From contig JBAWAP010000001.1 of the NCBI GenBank assembly GCA_049589355.1, positions 1 to 18,764 of the forward strand: 18,764 bases of DNA, given 5' to 3'. Position 1 is the first letter of the stretch. Every line of letters begins with the position of its first letter. This DNA is from JBAWAP01 sp049589355 (GTDB lineage: Bacteria > Chloroflexota > Anaerolineae > VGOG01). A model generated the notes under the pieces. The model was not told the DNA's origin, ran no database searches, and was given only the letters and a program-made list of their open reading frames with translations. Positions 5,574 through 13,443 of this stretch are shown here, in pieces. The position numbers were made by a program, and so were the translations under genes.

Positions 5574-6097
5574 GCATTCCTGTCCACCGCTTCGCACAAA
5601 TCGTGACCGACCGGCCGGCGGAACGGTTCCTGCGAAAGCTGTTCATCGGCCAGCCAGATCTGGAAACGCTGGTAATCGTCTCGCCCTTCATCGGTAGTTT
5701 GGCGGGAACGCGTTTTGAGTTGCGCGAGTTGTGCGAACGTCTCAGCCGGACCAATACCCCTGTCTACGTGCTCACTCGCGAGCCGGTGGAGGACTATCAC
5801 CGCGAGGGGGTGGCCGTGCTGCTTCAGTACGACAACGTGGAGGTGCGTTACAACCCGGCGCTTCACGCCAAACTTTACGTCTGCTGGGCCCGCGAGGTGT
5901 CGGAGGCGTTTGCCCTGTTTGGTTCGGCCAACTTAACCTACCCAGGTGTGGAAGGCAACATTGAACTGGGCATGATGGTCTTCAGCAAAGGACCGGGCCG
6001 TGACTTGGTCAATCGCTTATACAAGTGGGGCCTTGAGCTTCGCACATTGGCCGGCACCACGGTGGCCAAACATCGAAAAGTTGCAAGGAGGCTATGA
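5570..6097 (+). CDS. PLD-family (single HKD) nuclease-like protein
   Basis: A 175-aa protein with one phospholipase-D/Nuc-type catalytic motif: HAKLYV (H99, K101) followed by FGSANLT (G118-N121) and an acidic EGNIELG. Upstream, LVIVSPFIGS and ELCERLSRTNTPVYVLTREP fit the beta-strand/helix repeats of the fold. Proteins with a single HKD motif act as dimers, as in Nuc-type nucleases and the DrmC protein of DISARM. The start is uncertain. The frame is open back to 5471, but that lies in the promoter; the only in-frame start after the predicted transcript start is GTG 5570, with GGGAG about 11 bases upstream. The open frame before it has a CPHC pair, so a longer N-terminus is not excluded. The gene ends in an AAGGAGG that serves the next gene. 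Confidence 0.75.
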   Translation: MSIPVHRFAQIVTDRPAERFLRKLFIGQPDLETLVIVSPFIGSLAGTRFELRELCERLSRTNTPVYVLTREPVEDYHREGVAVLLQYDNVEVRYNPALHAKLYVCWAREVSEAFALFGSANLTYPGVEGNIELGMMVFSKGPGRDLVNRLYKWGLELRTLAGTTVAKHRKVARRL

Positions 6098-6099
6098 TG

Positions 6100-7257
6100 A
6101 TGGAATTTAGAGAATGGTTCTGCCTGCGCAATCGCGCCAACTTTACCATTGACCCCAAGGTCAACCCTACAGACGCGCGTTTCTATTTCGGGCGCGACGA
6201 CATCAAAGACAAAGTCCTCAAGCAGATGCGCCGCTCGTTTGTGGCCCCAGGCACGCCCAAGATGATGATCTGGGGACCGTATGGCTCAGGCAAGACCCAG
6301 ACATTGTTCTACCTGGACTGGACGCTGCACCACGACCGCCCCTCGTCTTTGCAGTTGCAACCCCACACGGTGCATCTGGACATTGAGGTGCAGAGCAAGT
6401 CGGATGCATCGTCATTGCACATGCAACTCCTGGAGACCCTGGGCAAGGAGACGGTGAGCAACTGGGTGCGGGAACTGTTCAAGCAGGTGCCTGACCTGAA
6501 AGCGACTCTGAACGAACTGACCTCTGATCCGAATGTGGTCACTGGACTGGAGCACCTGCGCACCTTCGGTGACATCAACCTCACCGCCTGGCGGTGGCTA
6601 ACCGGCCAGAACCTCTCCACCAAGGAACTCGAAAACCTGGGCGTAACCCGCAACCTGGGACAAGTGGGAGCCGGCGATATGGTCGTGGCACTGATAGCCA
6701 TCGGGAAGTTGGCGGAGCGCAACGGTGTGAAGCTGATCTTCCTGCTTGATGAGATGGAAGAACTACAGAACGTCCGCACTGGCGACGCGACAGAGTCCAT
6801 CCATCAGTACTTCCGCCGCCTCTCGGATTCGGCCAACTCCACGGTGGGCTTCATCGTCGGGTTCAAGGCCAACACGCTGAGCGAGGGGCCGCGCATTCTG
6901 ACCCGTGAGGACATCGGCAGCCGCCTGGGGATGCACAACTACATCGAGGTGGGGCACCTGCCGGCTGTCTCCGACGTGAAGCGGTTCATGGAGGAGTTGC
7001 TTGAGCATCTGGTGGATACGGACAAGGCCAACGATAAGATCCAGGCCGAGGCCCTGGAGGTCACGGTGAAGACCTATCCCTTTGCTCCCAGCGCTTTTGA
7101 GTTATTGGCGGACTACGCTTCGCAAGACCCTTACAAGGCATTGCCTCGCAACATCATCAACGCCATCAACGAGTGCGCTATCCAGGCCTGGGATGAAGAC
7201 AAGGCATTGGTGGACGACGAAATCGTCAACGAGGTGGCCCCACTGGTATTCGCTTAA
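6100..7257 (+). CDS. AAA-type P-loop ATPase of the defence operon
   Basis: A 385-aa cytoplasmic ATPase. Walker A GPYGSGKT is at residues 59-66 and Walker B LIFLLDE has D217/E218. After these, TVGFIVGFKANT looks like a sensor strand, and the C-terminal 120 residues (LPRNIINAINECAI region) look like a helical lid or winged domain. The arrangement resembles ORC/Cdc6-like and STAND-like ATPases found in defence loci, and BrxD-like ATPases are one possible relation, but I cannot assign a named family. Three successive ATGs occur at 6094, 6097 and 6100. The third is eight bases after a perfect AAGGAGG, so I chose it; the first would overlap the nuclease stop as ATGA. The next gene follows after 18 nt. 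Confidence 0.8.
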   Translation: MEFREWFCLRNRANFTIDPKVNPTDARFYFGRDDIKDKVLKQMRRSFVAPGTPKMMIWGPYGSGKTQTLFYLDWTLHHDRPSSLQLQPHTVHLDIEVQSKSDASSLHMQLLETLGKETVSNWVRELFKQVPDLKATLNELTSDPNVVTGLEHLRTFGDINLTAWRWLTGQNLSTKELENLGVTRNLGQVGAGDMVVALIAIGKLAERNGVKLIFLLDEMEELQNVRTGDATESIHQYFRRLSDSANSTVGFIVGFKANTLSEGPRILTREDIGSRLGMHNYIEVGHLPAVSDVKRFMEELLEHLVDTDKANDKIQAEALEVTVKTYPFAPSAFELLADYASQDPYKALPRNIINAINECAIQAWDEDKALVDDEIVNEVAPLVFA

Positions 7258-7275
7258 TTGGCAGGAGATCAACAG

Positions 7276-8652
7276 GTGAAGAAGTTCACGGTCAAGCCAC
7301 GCTTCTCGCGCAGCCATCAGGTTGTAGGAACGCCGGATGGAACGTCGGAGGCATGGGTTTTCCTGGGCCGACTGGCCGAGGCCGGCCCGCTGACCTCAAT
7401 CAACTACGACTTGGCCCACGCCCACGTGATGGCCATCTTTGGGAAACGTGGCTCAGGAAAATCCTACACCCTGGGCAGTTTCCTGGAGGGTCTCTGCACC
7501 TGTCAGCAAAAGACCAGCATCGGTCAGAACCCACGACAGTGGGGAGTACTCCTTTTCGACACGTTAGGCATCTTCCAGTGGGTGGATATCCCAGTCGAGG
7601 AGGATGCCCCCCAGGAGGTCGTGCGCCAGCAATTTGCCGTGCGCCGTGGCTGGGATGTGAAGACCGAGGACCTGGACGTGCGGGTGTGGATCCCACAAGG
7701 CACCCGAACGGACAGTACTCCGGCCGGCCACTGCGAGTTTGCCATTCGCTCGTCCGACTTCAGCGCCGCCGACTGGGGCTACCTGCTGGGGTTGGACATC
7801 TACCAGGACCGCATGGGCCAACTGCTCAACGATGCCTACGTGAAGGTGACACTGGAAGGCTGGCAAGACGGCACGCACCGGCATCCGGCCCAAGAAGCTT
7901 ACAGTCTTGACGACCTGCTGGCATGCATCAAACTAGATACGGAGCTTCAGGCCAGCTATCAAGCGGAGACCCGCCGGGCCGTGTTACAGCAACTGACCAC
8001 TTTCAAGCGCAACCCACTTTTCCAGGATCAAGGAACACCACTGAACGAGTTCCTAGAACCCGGCCGGCTCAGTGTGGTGGTGATGAACCGCATGTCCGAT
8101 GAGTTGCGGCTGGTGGTGATCTGTGCCCTGATCCGCCGTATCATCGCCGCCCGGATCGAGGCCTCAGAGGACGAGAAGCACCTCCGGATTCGACCCGACC
8201 TGACAGACGAGGAACGGCGACACATCCAAGCCCGGCTGGAGGCGAGTACCCCTCCGTCCTGGGTGGTTATTGACGAGGCCCAGAACGCTTTACCGTCAGA
8301 ACGGCGCACCACGGCCACCGATATGTTGATTAAATTTGTGCGGGAGGGGCGCAACTATGGCCTATCGTTTATGGTGGCCACCCAGCAACCGACAGCCCTC
8401 GACCAGCGCATTCTCTCGCAAGTGGACACCCTCATCACCCACCGCCTGACGGTGCAGACCGACATTGACTACGTGCGTCGCAACTTGAAGTCCAACTTGC
8501 CAGACGAGGTAGTCTACGCCAACAACAAGCTATCCTTTGACGAGTTGATGCGCTCCCTGGACGTGGGGCAGGCTTTGGTATCGAACACCGAAGCTGAACG
8601 TGCCTTCATCCTGGACATCCGCCCCCGCGTGAGCGTGCACGGAGGCTTTTAG
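7276..8652 (+). CDS. HerA-like ATPase/translocase
   Basis: A 458-aa protein of the HerA/FtsK superfamily (DUF87-type). Walker A is GKRGSGKS at residues 56-63 in the expected AIFGKRGSGKSYTLG context. Walker B is WVVIDEAQ with D333/E334. The downstream FVREGRNYGLSFMVATQQP (Gln370 as sensor) and QVDTLITHRL are typical of HerA. Such proteins form hexamers that pump DNA and work with nucleases such as NurA, SIR2 or DUF4297 in defence systems; here the likely partner is the PLD protein. The start is GTG 7276, eight bases after AGGAG. An in-frame TTG at 7258 abuts the previous stop and is less likely. The N-terminal HAS-barrel is short or absent, as in defence-associated HerA forms. Confidence 0.85.
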   Translation: MKKFTVKPRFSRSHQVVGTPDGTSEAWVFLGRLAEAGPLTSINYDLAHAHVMAIFGKRGSGKSYTLGSFLEGLCTCQQKTSIGQNPRQWGVLLFDTLGIFQWVDIPVEEDAPQEVVRQQFAVRRGWDVKTEDLDVRVWIPQGTRTDSTPAGHCEFAIRSSDFSAADWGYLLGLDIYQDRMGQLLNDAYVKVTLEGWQDGTHRHPAQEAYSLDDLLACIKLDTELQASYQAETRRAVLQQLTTFKRNPLFQDQGTPLNEFLEPGRLSVVVMNRMSDELRLVVICALIRRIIAARIEASEDEKHLRIRPDLTDEERRHIQARLEASTPPSWVVIDEAQNALPSERRTTATDMLIKFVREGRNYGLSFMVATQQPTALDQRILSQVDTLITHRLTVQTDIDYVRRNLKSNLPDEVVYANNKLSFDELMRSLDVGQALVSNTEAERAFILDIRPRVSVHGGF

Positions 8653-8655
8653 CTG

Positions 8656-9891
8656 ATGGCCTATTTCCGGGTGTTGGACAGCGCCAAGCGGCCGATGCAG
8701 CGGCTAGGGTACCTCAAACATTTGTTGAATCGCTGTGCGGCGTTAGAGACATCAAACATAGAGACATTAGGCCACGATTTGACGGAGACCGTTACGCGGA
8801 GTCTGCGGGTCGCGCTCACCCCAGAATTGGCCGACTATGTGCGACGCCGGCTGACTGACGGTACTTACCGTATGTTACGAAACCAGGTGGCTGCCTGGGA
8901 GCGCGGGGAGATGTCGAACCAGGTTTTCATGGAAATCCAAGACCTGTACCTGTCCGACCCTCGGCTACCTTCCCGCACCGGCAAACTGGTATCCGAGGAT
9001 TGGCGGAAGTATCCCTATCTGGGGGTTCATCTAGGACTGATCCGTGCTGGTACGTGGTCGCCGTTCGACCGCGGCATGGCGCTGCTGCGACTAACACCCA
9101 GAGCCGAAATGGAGGCTTTCCGAGAACATAAGTCAGATGTGAATCCCCTGTTCTTATCCCTCCGCCAGCGGATGCTGTTGCTCTATTGCCTGCTGGAAAA
9201 CGACGGGGACGTTCTAAAGCAACTGTATGGACAATTGGGGGAGAGAGACATTTTCTCCGACCGCGACGCTGGCGACTTATTGCCGGAGGTTTTTCGGACT
9301 ATCAGTCAACGGTTCTGGAATCGTGGCCTGCCGGCCGCGGAGCGTGACCGCCTCGACCGGCTACTGAAGATCGCCGAGAGCATCGAGCAATGGCGGGGGC
9401 GCCCCTATTCCGGAGGAGGGGCCCGCGAAGAAGCAATAAAGGTTCGTGTTGAGCCCTTCACCGACCTAGGCTTCCTGCTCAAGGACGATCCCTATCGCTA
9501 CGAGTACCGCCTGTCTCCGCAAGGACGGGCCTTCTTCGCCGCTCTCGCTTCCACAACGGACATCGGGGCCTTCCTCGACACCGTCTTCTTTCAGACCTGG
9601 GCTGCCGCGTTTGGCCCGGCCGATGCCTGCCCGGCGACCGACGACGAAATGCGGACCGCACTGGTGCGGGCCTGGAATGACATCAAGAGCCCCTTGGGGT
9701 ACGCGCCCATCGTGGACACGGCGCTCTTGGGTAGTATCTATGCCCTTACCGAACATGGTGTCTACTTCGATATCGCGACGGCCCGCCAATTCCTGCGCGA
9801 CTGGCAGAAGGAATCGCCCACCTCCGTCCGTTTTAGTGTGGATCGCATGGGGAATATGGCCCATGTGCGGTTGCTGGATGTACAGATGTGA
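8656..9891 (+). CDS. Unknown protein of the HerA/methyltransferase operon
   Basis: A 411-aa soluble protein with no recognised catalytic motif. The sequence is largely helical: a basic start (FRVLDSAKRPMQRLGYLKHL), a middle rich in Leu/Arg helices (LSLRQRMLLLYCLLENDGDV), then at about residues 340-411 a possible winged-helix end (ALVRAWNDIKSPLGYAPIVD onward). It starts three bases after the HerA stop, with GGAGG ten bases upstream, and its TGA overlaps the methyltransferase start. Translation is therefore coupled on both sides, and it is probably a structural or DNA-recognition subunit of the same complex. It shows no similarity that I can see to PglZ, DrmB or NurA. Confidence 0.7.
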   Translation: MAYFRVLDSAKRPMQRLGYLKHLLNRCAALETSNIETLGHDLTETVTRSLRVALTPELADYVRRRLTDGTYRMLRNQVAAWERGEMSNQVFMEIQDLYLSDPRLPSRTGKLVSEDWRKYPYLGVHLGLIRAGTWSPFDRGMALLRLTPRAEMEAFREHKSDVNPLFLSLRQRMLLLYCLLENDGDVLKQLYGQLGERDIFSDRDAGDLLPEVFRTISQRFWNRGLPAAERDRLDRLLKIAESIEQWRGRPYSGGGAREEAIKVRVEPFTDLGFLLKDDPYRYEYRLSPQGRAFFAALASTTDIGAFLDTVFFQTWAAAFGPADACPATDDEMRTALVRAWNDIKSPLGYAPIVDTALLGSIYALTEHGVYFDIATARQFLRDWQKESPTSVRFSVDRMGNMAHVRLLDVQM

Positions 9892-12800
9892 TGGGAAGTA
9901 TGGTGGCGACCACACCTGATAATGGCCCCCGCATTGACGAAGCCTTCAATCTCTTGCAAGCTGCCCTGCCCACCGGCCTCCTCACCGCAGCCGACACCTT
10001 CGCTGTGCCCAGCGCGCCCGGAGTGTCAGCCCCGGTCCAGGGGCTGGTTGTCGCCGCTGGCGGAACTCCGCTGGCCGTGATCGGCCTGGTGCCACCCAGC
10101 ATCGCCGCTGACGCCCCCGCTCTGCTGGAGTTCCTGGCTCTCAAAGCCCGTGCCCAGCGCGCCCCCTACCTGGTGGCCTGCAACCTGCGTGATGCTGCGC
10201 TGCGAGGGACGCCCAGGATCGGCGTTCCCGCCACATCGGTCGAACCACTGCGGCGTTATCCCACTCTCTTCGATATCACTCCGGCCACAGGCAGCCCCCT
10301 GGCTCCACTGGTGCGCATCGCCGTCCAGCAACGAGCCGAGGAAATCTTCCGCGACCTGGCCACCTTGCACCGAGACGGCCGGTTGGACCTGATCGTCCCC
10401 GATGCCACCTTCTTCGTCCATCGGCTGACCAGCGCCGTAGAGGTCCTCAAGCCACACCTCAAGGAAGCCCTGCGGTTTGAATTGCGCCATAAGCCCCAAT
10501 TCGCCCACGAACTGGAACGCTGGGCCATCGGCCAGGGCATCCCAGCCAACCTCCGCAGCGACGACTTCCTGGAAGCTATCACCCGCCAGGCCATCTACCG
10601 CCTGCTGGGCAAGGTGATCTTCTACCAGAGCCTGCGCCGCTCCGTCCGCAGCCTGCCGGAACTGAGTCTGACCGGCGTGGACAGTTCCTACGTCATGCCC
10701 CGCCTGCGGGCCGCCTTCGCTGAGGCACTGAAGGTGGACTACCACGCCGTCTTCGCCGAGGTATTGATTGACCGCCTGCCCTATCCCCAGGCCGCCGCTA
10801 CCGAACTGGCCGCTCTGATCGAAGACCTGAACACCCGCGACTTCGCCAGCCTGCCCCAGGACGTGGTGGGCCAGGTGTTCGAGCAACTCATCCCCCGCGA
10901 GGAACGCCACGGGCTGGGCCAGTTCTTCACCCCTGAGCCCCTGGCCGACCTGATCTGCGCTTTCTGTGTGCGCCGCGCCGATGACCATGTGCTCGACCCC
11001 ACCGCCGGGACGGGCACTTTCCTCATCCGCGCCTACGACCGCCTGCGCTGGATGGGGGTGCAGGAACACACCAAACTCCTCTCTCAATTGTGGGGAGTGG
11101 ACATCGCCCCCTTCCCGGCCGAACTGGCCACCATCAACCTCTTCCGCCAGCGGGTGGACGAGCACGGCAACTTCCCCCGCATTCTGTGCCAGGACTTCTT
11201 CCAACTGCAACCAGGCCAGACGTGCCGCTTCCCGCCACTCAAGGCCGACGACGAACGCCCCGACTTTGTGGATGAACCGGTGCCCATCTTCGACGCCCTC
11301 GTCGGCAACTTTCCCTACATCAGCAATAACCAGATCGAGAAGCAGGAAGCTGGCTACCTGGATACCATCCGCCGCGTCGTGGCCGAGGGCTGGTTCCTGG
11401 ACGCCCCGGAGATGTTCACCATCGCCGACCGGCGGTTGCAAGCCGACTACGAACGGCAGCGCAAAGTGGGCAACGATCTTTCCGCCTTTATTTCCCACGC
11501 CAGGCCCGACATCTCCACCTACGCCGACCTGTACGTTTACCTCTTCTTCCACGCGGCCCACTTCTTGCGACCGGGTGGCAAGATGGGCATCGTCACCTCC
11601 AATGCCTGGCTGGACGTGAACTATGGCTACGCCCTGCAACGCTTCTTCCTGGGCCACTTCAAGATCGTGGCCATCTTGGAGAGCCGCTGCGAGCCCTGGT
11701 TCAAGGACGCGGCGGTGAACACTGTGGTCACCATCCTAGAACGCTGCGACAGCGAAACTGAGCGCGACGCCCACGCCGTGAAGTTCGTAAAGGTGAAGTG
11801 CAGGCTGGAAGAACTGGTGCCCGAGGACATGCGTCTGGAAGCCCTGGCCCGCTGGCAGCGGCTGAACGGCCTGGTACAGCGCATCGAGGCCACTATCTCC
11901 CCTCTCCCAGATTTGGGAGAGGGGTCGGGGGTGAGGGAAGACCCCGACCTCCGCATCCGCGCCGTGCGCCAGAGTGCGCTGCGAGCGCAGGTCGAGGCGG
12001 CCGGACAGACCGTGAAATGGGGGCCGTACCTGCGCGCCCCCGATGTCTACTTTGACCTGCTCCGCCAGGCCGGAGACCGGCTGGCCCTGCTGCGGGAGGT
12101 AGCTCCACCAACGCGCGGGAGTGAAACTGGCATCAATGAATTCTTCCATTTCGACGACGCGAAAGCCAAACAGTGGAACATCGAGCCAGAATTCTTGTTC
12201 CCCCTGCTCAAGTCACCCAGCGAGTCGGCCTACATTCCGATTGACGAGGGCGACCTTCGGCTTAAGGTCTTCGTCTGTCGTCTGACCAAAGACGAATTGC
12301 GAACACAGGGGAAAAAGAGGGCACTGCGCTACATCGAGTGGGGAGAACAGCAGGTGTTCACCTCGGGCGTACAAGCTGGGCTGACCTGGCCTCAAGGAGC
12401 CTCGGTGCGCAACCGCAAGCCAGGGTGGTACGCGTTGCCAGAGTATCACAGTCGGCCAGCGCAACTGTTCGTGTCGAAGGGCTACGGTGACAGACACCTG
12501 CTTAGGGTGAGTCCCCAGCCGCTGATAGCCGACTGTCGCCTTTACTTCCTCGATCCTGTTCCGGAGATTGATGCTGGACTTCTGGCAGCAGTCATGAATA
12601 GTTCCCTGGTTGCCTTCTTGCTTGAATTGGCCGGACGTGTAATATTGGGTGATGGCGCCCTGGATGTGATGGTCGAAGAATTTCGCGACTACTTGCTCGT
12701 GCCGGACGTGCGACAGTTCGACACGGCGGCGCGCCAGGCCATCATCGCCGCCTTCCAACCGCTGCTCAAGCGGCCCATCGGCTCCGTCTTCGAGGAGGTC

Positions 12801-13412
12801 AAGCGCAAGGACCGCCAGGCCCTCGACCGGGCCGTGCTGCAAGCGATGGGGCTCGACCCGGCCGCCTGGCTGCCCCGTATCTACGACGGCCTCACGGCAC
12901 TGGTGCACGAACGCATCGAACTGGGCCGCATGCGCAACAAAGCCCGCAAGAGCAAGGTCTCCCGCGCCGCTAACAAGGTCGCCGAAGAGGTGCTGGCCGA
13001 CGTGCTGCCCGACGGCCCCCGCCGCTTCCCCGACGACTTCTGGTCGCCCGCCGCCCGCCAGGGTGAGTTCACCGAAGTAACGTTGCCCCAGGCTCCATTG
13101 CGCTACGCCGGGCACATGTTCGGCCGCGAAGAAGTGGTGGCCGAGGGCGGCTTCCACTACCAGGCCCGCTCCAAGCATGAGGCCAAGTACCTCATCTATG
13201 CCCAGGCCGCCGGTCAGGAGGTGGCCCGGCTGCCGGCCCAGCCGGTGGAACTCAGCCGTACCGTAGCCAACTACGAGCAGTACGTCCGCCAGACGCGAGA
13301 TGCCCTCTACGAAGCCTACTACCGCCGTACTCTGGACCAGAAAGCAGCCAGTCGTTTTGTGAACAGTGCCATGCAGCGGCTCACGCTGGTACTGGTGGAG
13401 GACGGAGAGTAA
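9891..13412 (+). CDS. N6-adenine DNA methyltransferase (COG1002/Eco57I-like), PglX-sized
   Basis: A 1173-aa protein. An N-terminal helical region precedes GLGQFFTPEPLADLI (about residue 340). SAM-binding motif I is LDPTAGTGTFLIRA with D369. Motif IV reads GNFPYIS (N473-Y476), where the usual second residue Pro is Phe. A target-recognition region (about 720-960) contains LFVSKGYGDRHLLR and AAVMNSSLVAFLLELAGR, both typical of Eco57I/PglX-like enzymes. About 200 further charged residues follow. No PD-(D/E)XK nuclease motif is evident, so cleavage may rely on the PLD protein. Start alternatives are GTG 9888, ATG 9891 (TGATG overlap with the previous stop, chosen) and ATG 9900. A palindromic genomic repeat is inserted in frame near residues 668-683. 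Confidence 0.85.
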   Translation: MGSMVATTPDNGPRIDEAFNLLQAALPTGLLTAADTFAVPSAPGVSAPVQGLVVAAGGTPLAVIGLVPPSIAADAPALLEFLALKARAQRAPYLVACNLRDAALRGTPRIGVPATSVEPLRRYPTLFDITPATGSPLAPLVRIAVQQRAEEIFRDLATLHRDGRLDLIVPDATFFVHRLTSAVEVLKPHLKEALRFELRHKPQFAHELERWAIGQGIPANLRSDDFLEAITRQAIYRLLGKVIFYQSLRRSVRSLPELSLTGVDSSYVMPRLRAAFAEALKVDYHAVFAEVLIDRLPYPQAAATELAALIEDLNTRDFASLPQDVVGQVFEQLIPREERHGLGQFFTPEPLADLICAFCVRRADDHVLDPTAGTGTFLIRAYDRLRWMGVQEHTKLLSQLWGVDIAPFPAELATINLFRQRVDEHGNFPRILCQDFFQLQPGQTCRFPPLKADDERPDFVDEPVPIFDALVGNFPYISNNQIEKQEAGYLDTIRRVVAEGWFLDAPEMFTIADRRLQADYERQRKVGNDLSAFISHARPDISTYADLYVYLFFHAAHFLRPGGKMGIVTSNAWLDVNYGYALQRFFLGHFKIVAILESRCEPWFKDAAVNTVVTILERCDSETERDAHAVKFVKVKCRLEELVPEDMRLEALARWQRLNGLVQRIEATISPLPDLGEGSGVREDPDLRIRAVRQSALRAQVEAAGQTVKWGPYLRAPDVYFDLLRQAGDRLALLREVAPPTRGSETGINEFFHFDDAKAKQWNIEPEFLFPLLKSPSESAYIPIDEGDLRLKVFVCRLTKDELRTQGKKRALRYIEWGEQQVFTSGVQAGLTWPQGASVRNRKPGWYALPEYHSRPAQLFVSKGYGDRHLLRVSPQPLIADCRLYFLDPVPEIDAGLLAAVMNSSLVAFLLELAGRVILGDGALDVMVEEFRDYLLVPDVRQFDTAARQAIIAAFQPLLKRPIGSVFEEVKRKDRQALDRAVLQAMGLDPAAWLPRIYDGLTALVHERIELGRMRNKARKSKVSRAANKVAEEVLADVLPDGPRRFPDDFWSPAARQGEFTEVTLPQAPLRYAGHMFGREEVVAEGGFHYQARSKHEAKYLIYAQAAGQEVARLPAQPVELSRTVANYEQYVRQTRDALYEAYYRRTLDQKAASRFVNSAMQRLTLVLVEDGE
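11899..11924 (+). repeat. Interspersed palindromic repeat inside the methyltransferase gene
   Basis: CCCCTCTCCCA at 11899-11909 and its perfect inverse TGGGAGAGGGG at 11914-11924, separated by GATT, with a trailing TCGGGGGTGAGGGA. This is the well-known dispersed element encoding SPLPDLGEGSGVR-like peptides on one strand and TPDPSPKSGRGE-like peptides on the other. It keeps the reading frame, adding about 15 residues in a linker before the target-recognition region. Confidence 0.8.
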
Positions 13413-13443
13413 GGACAACCGAGAGCATGAACAGGGAAGCGAG

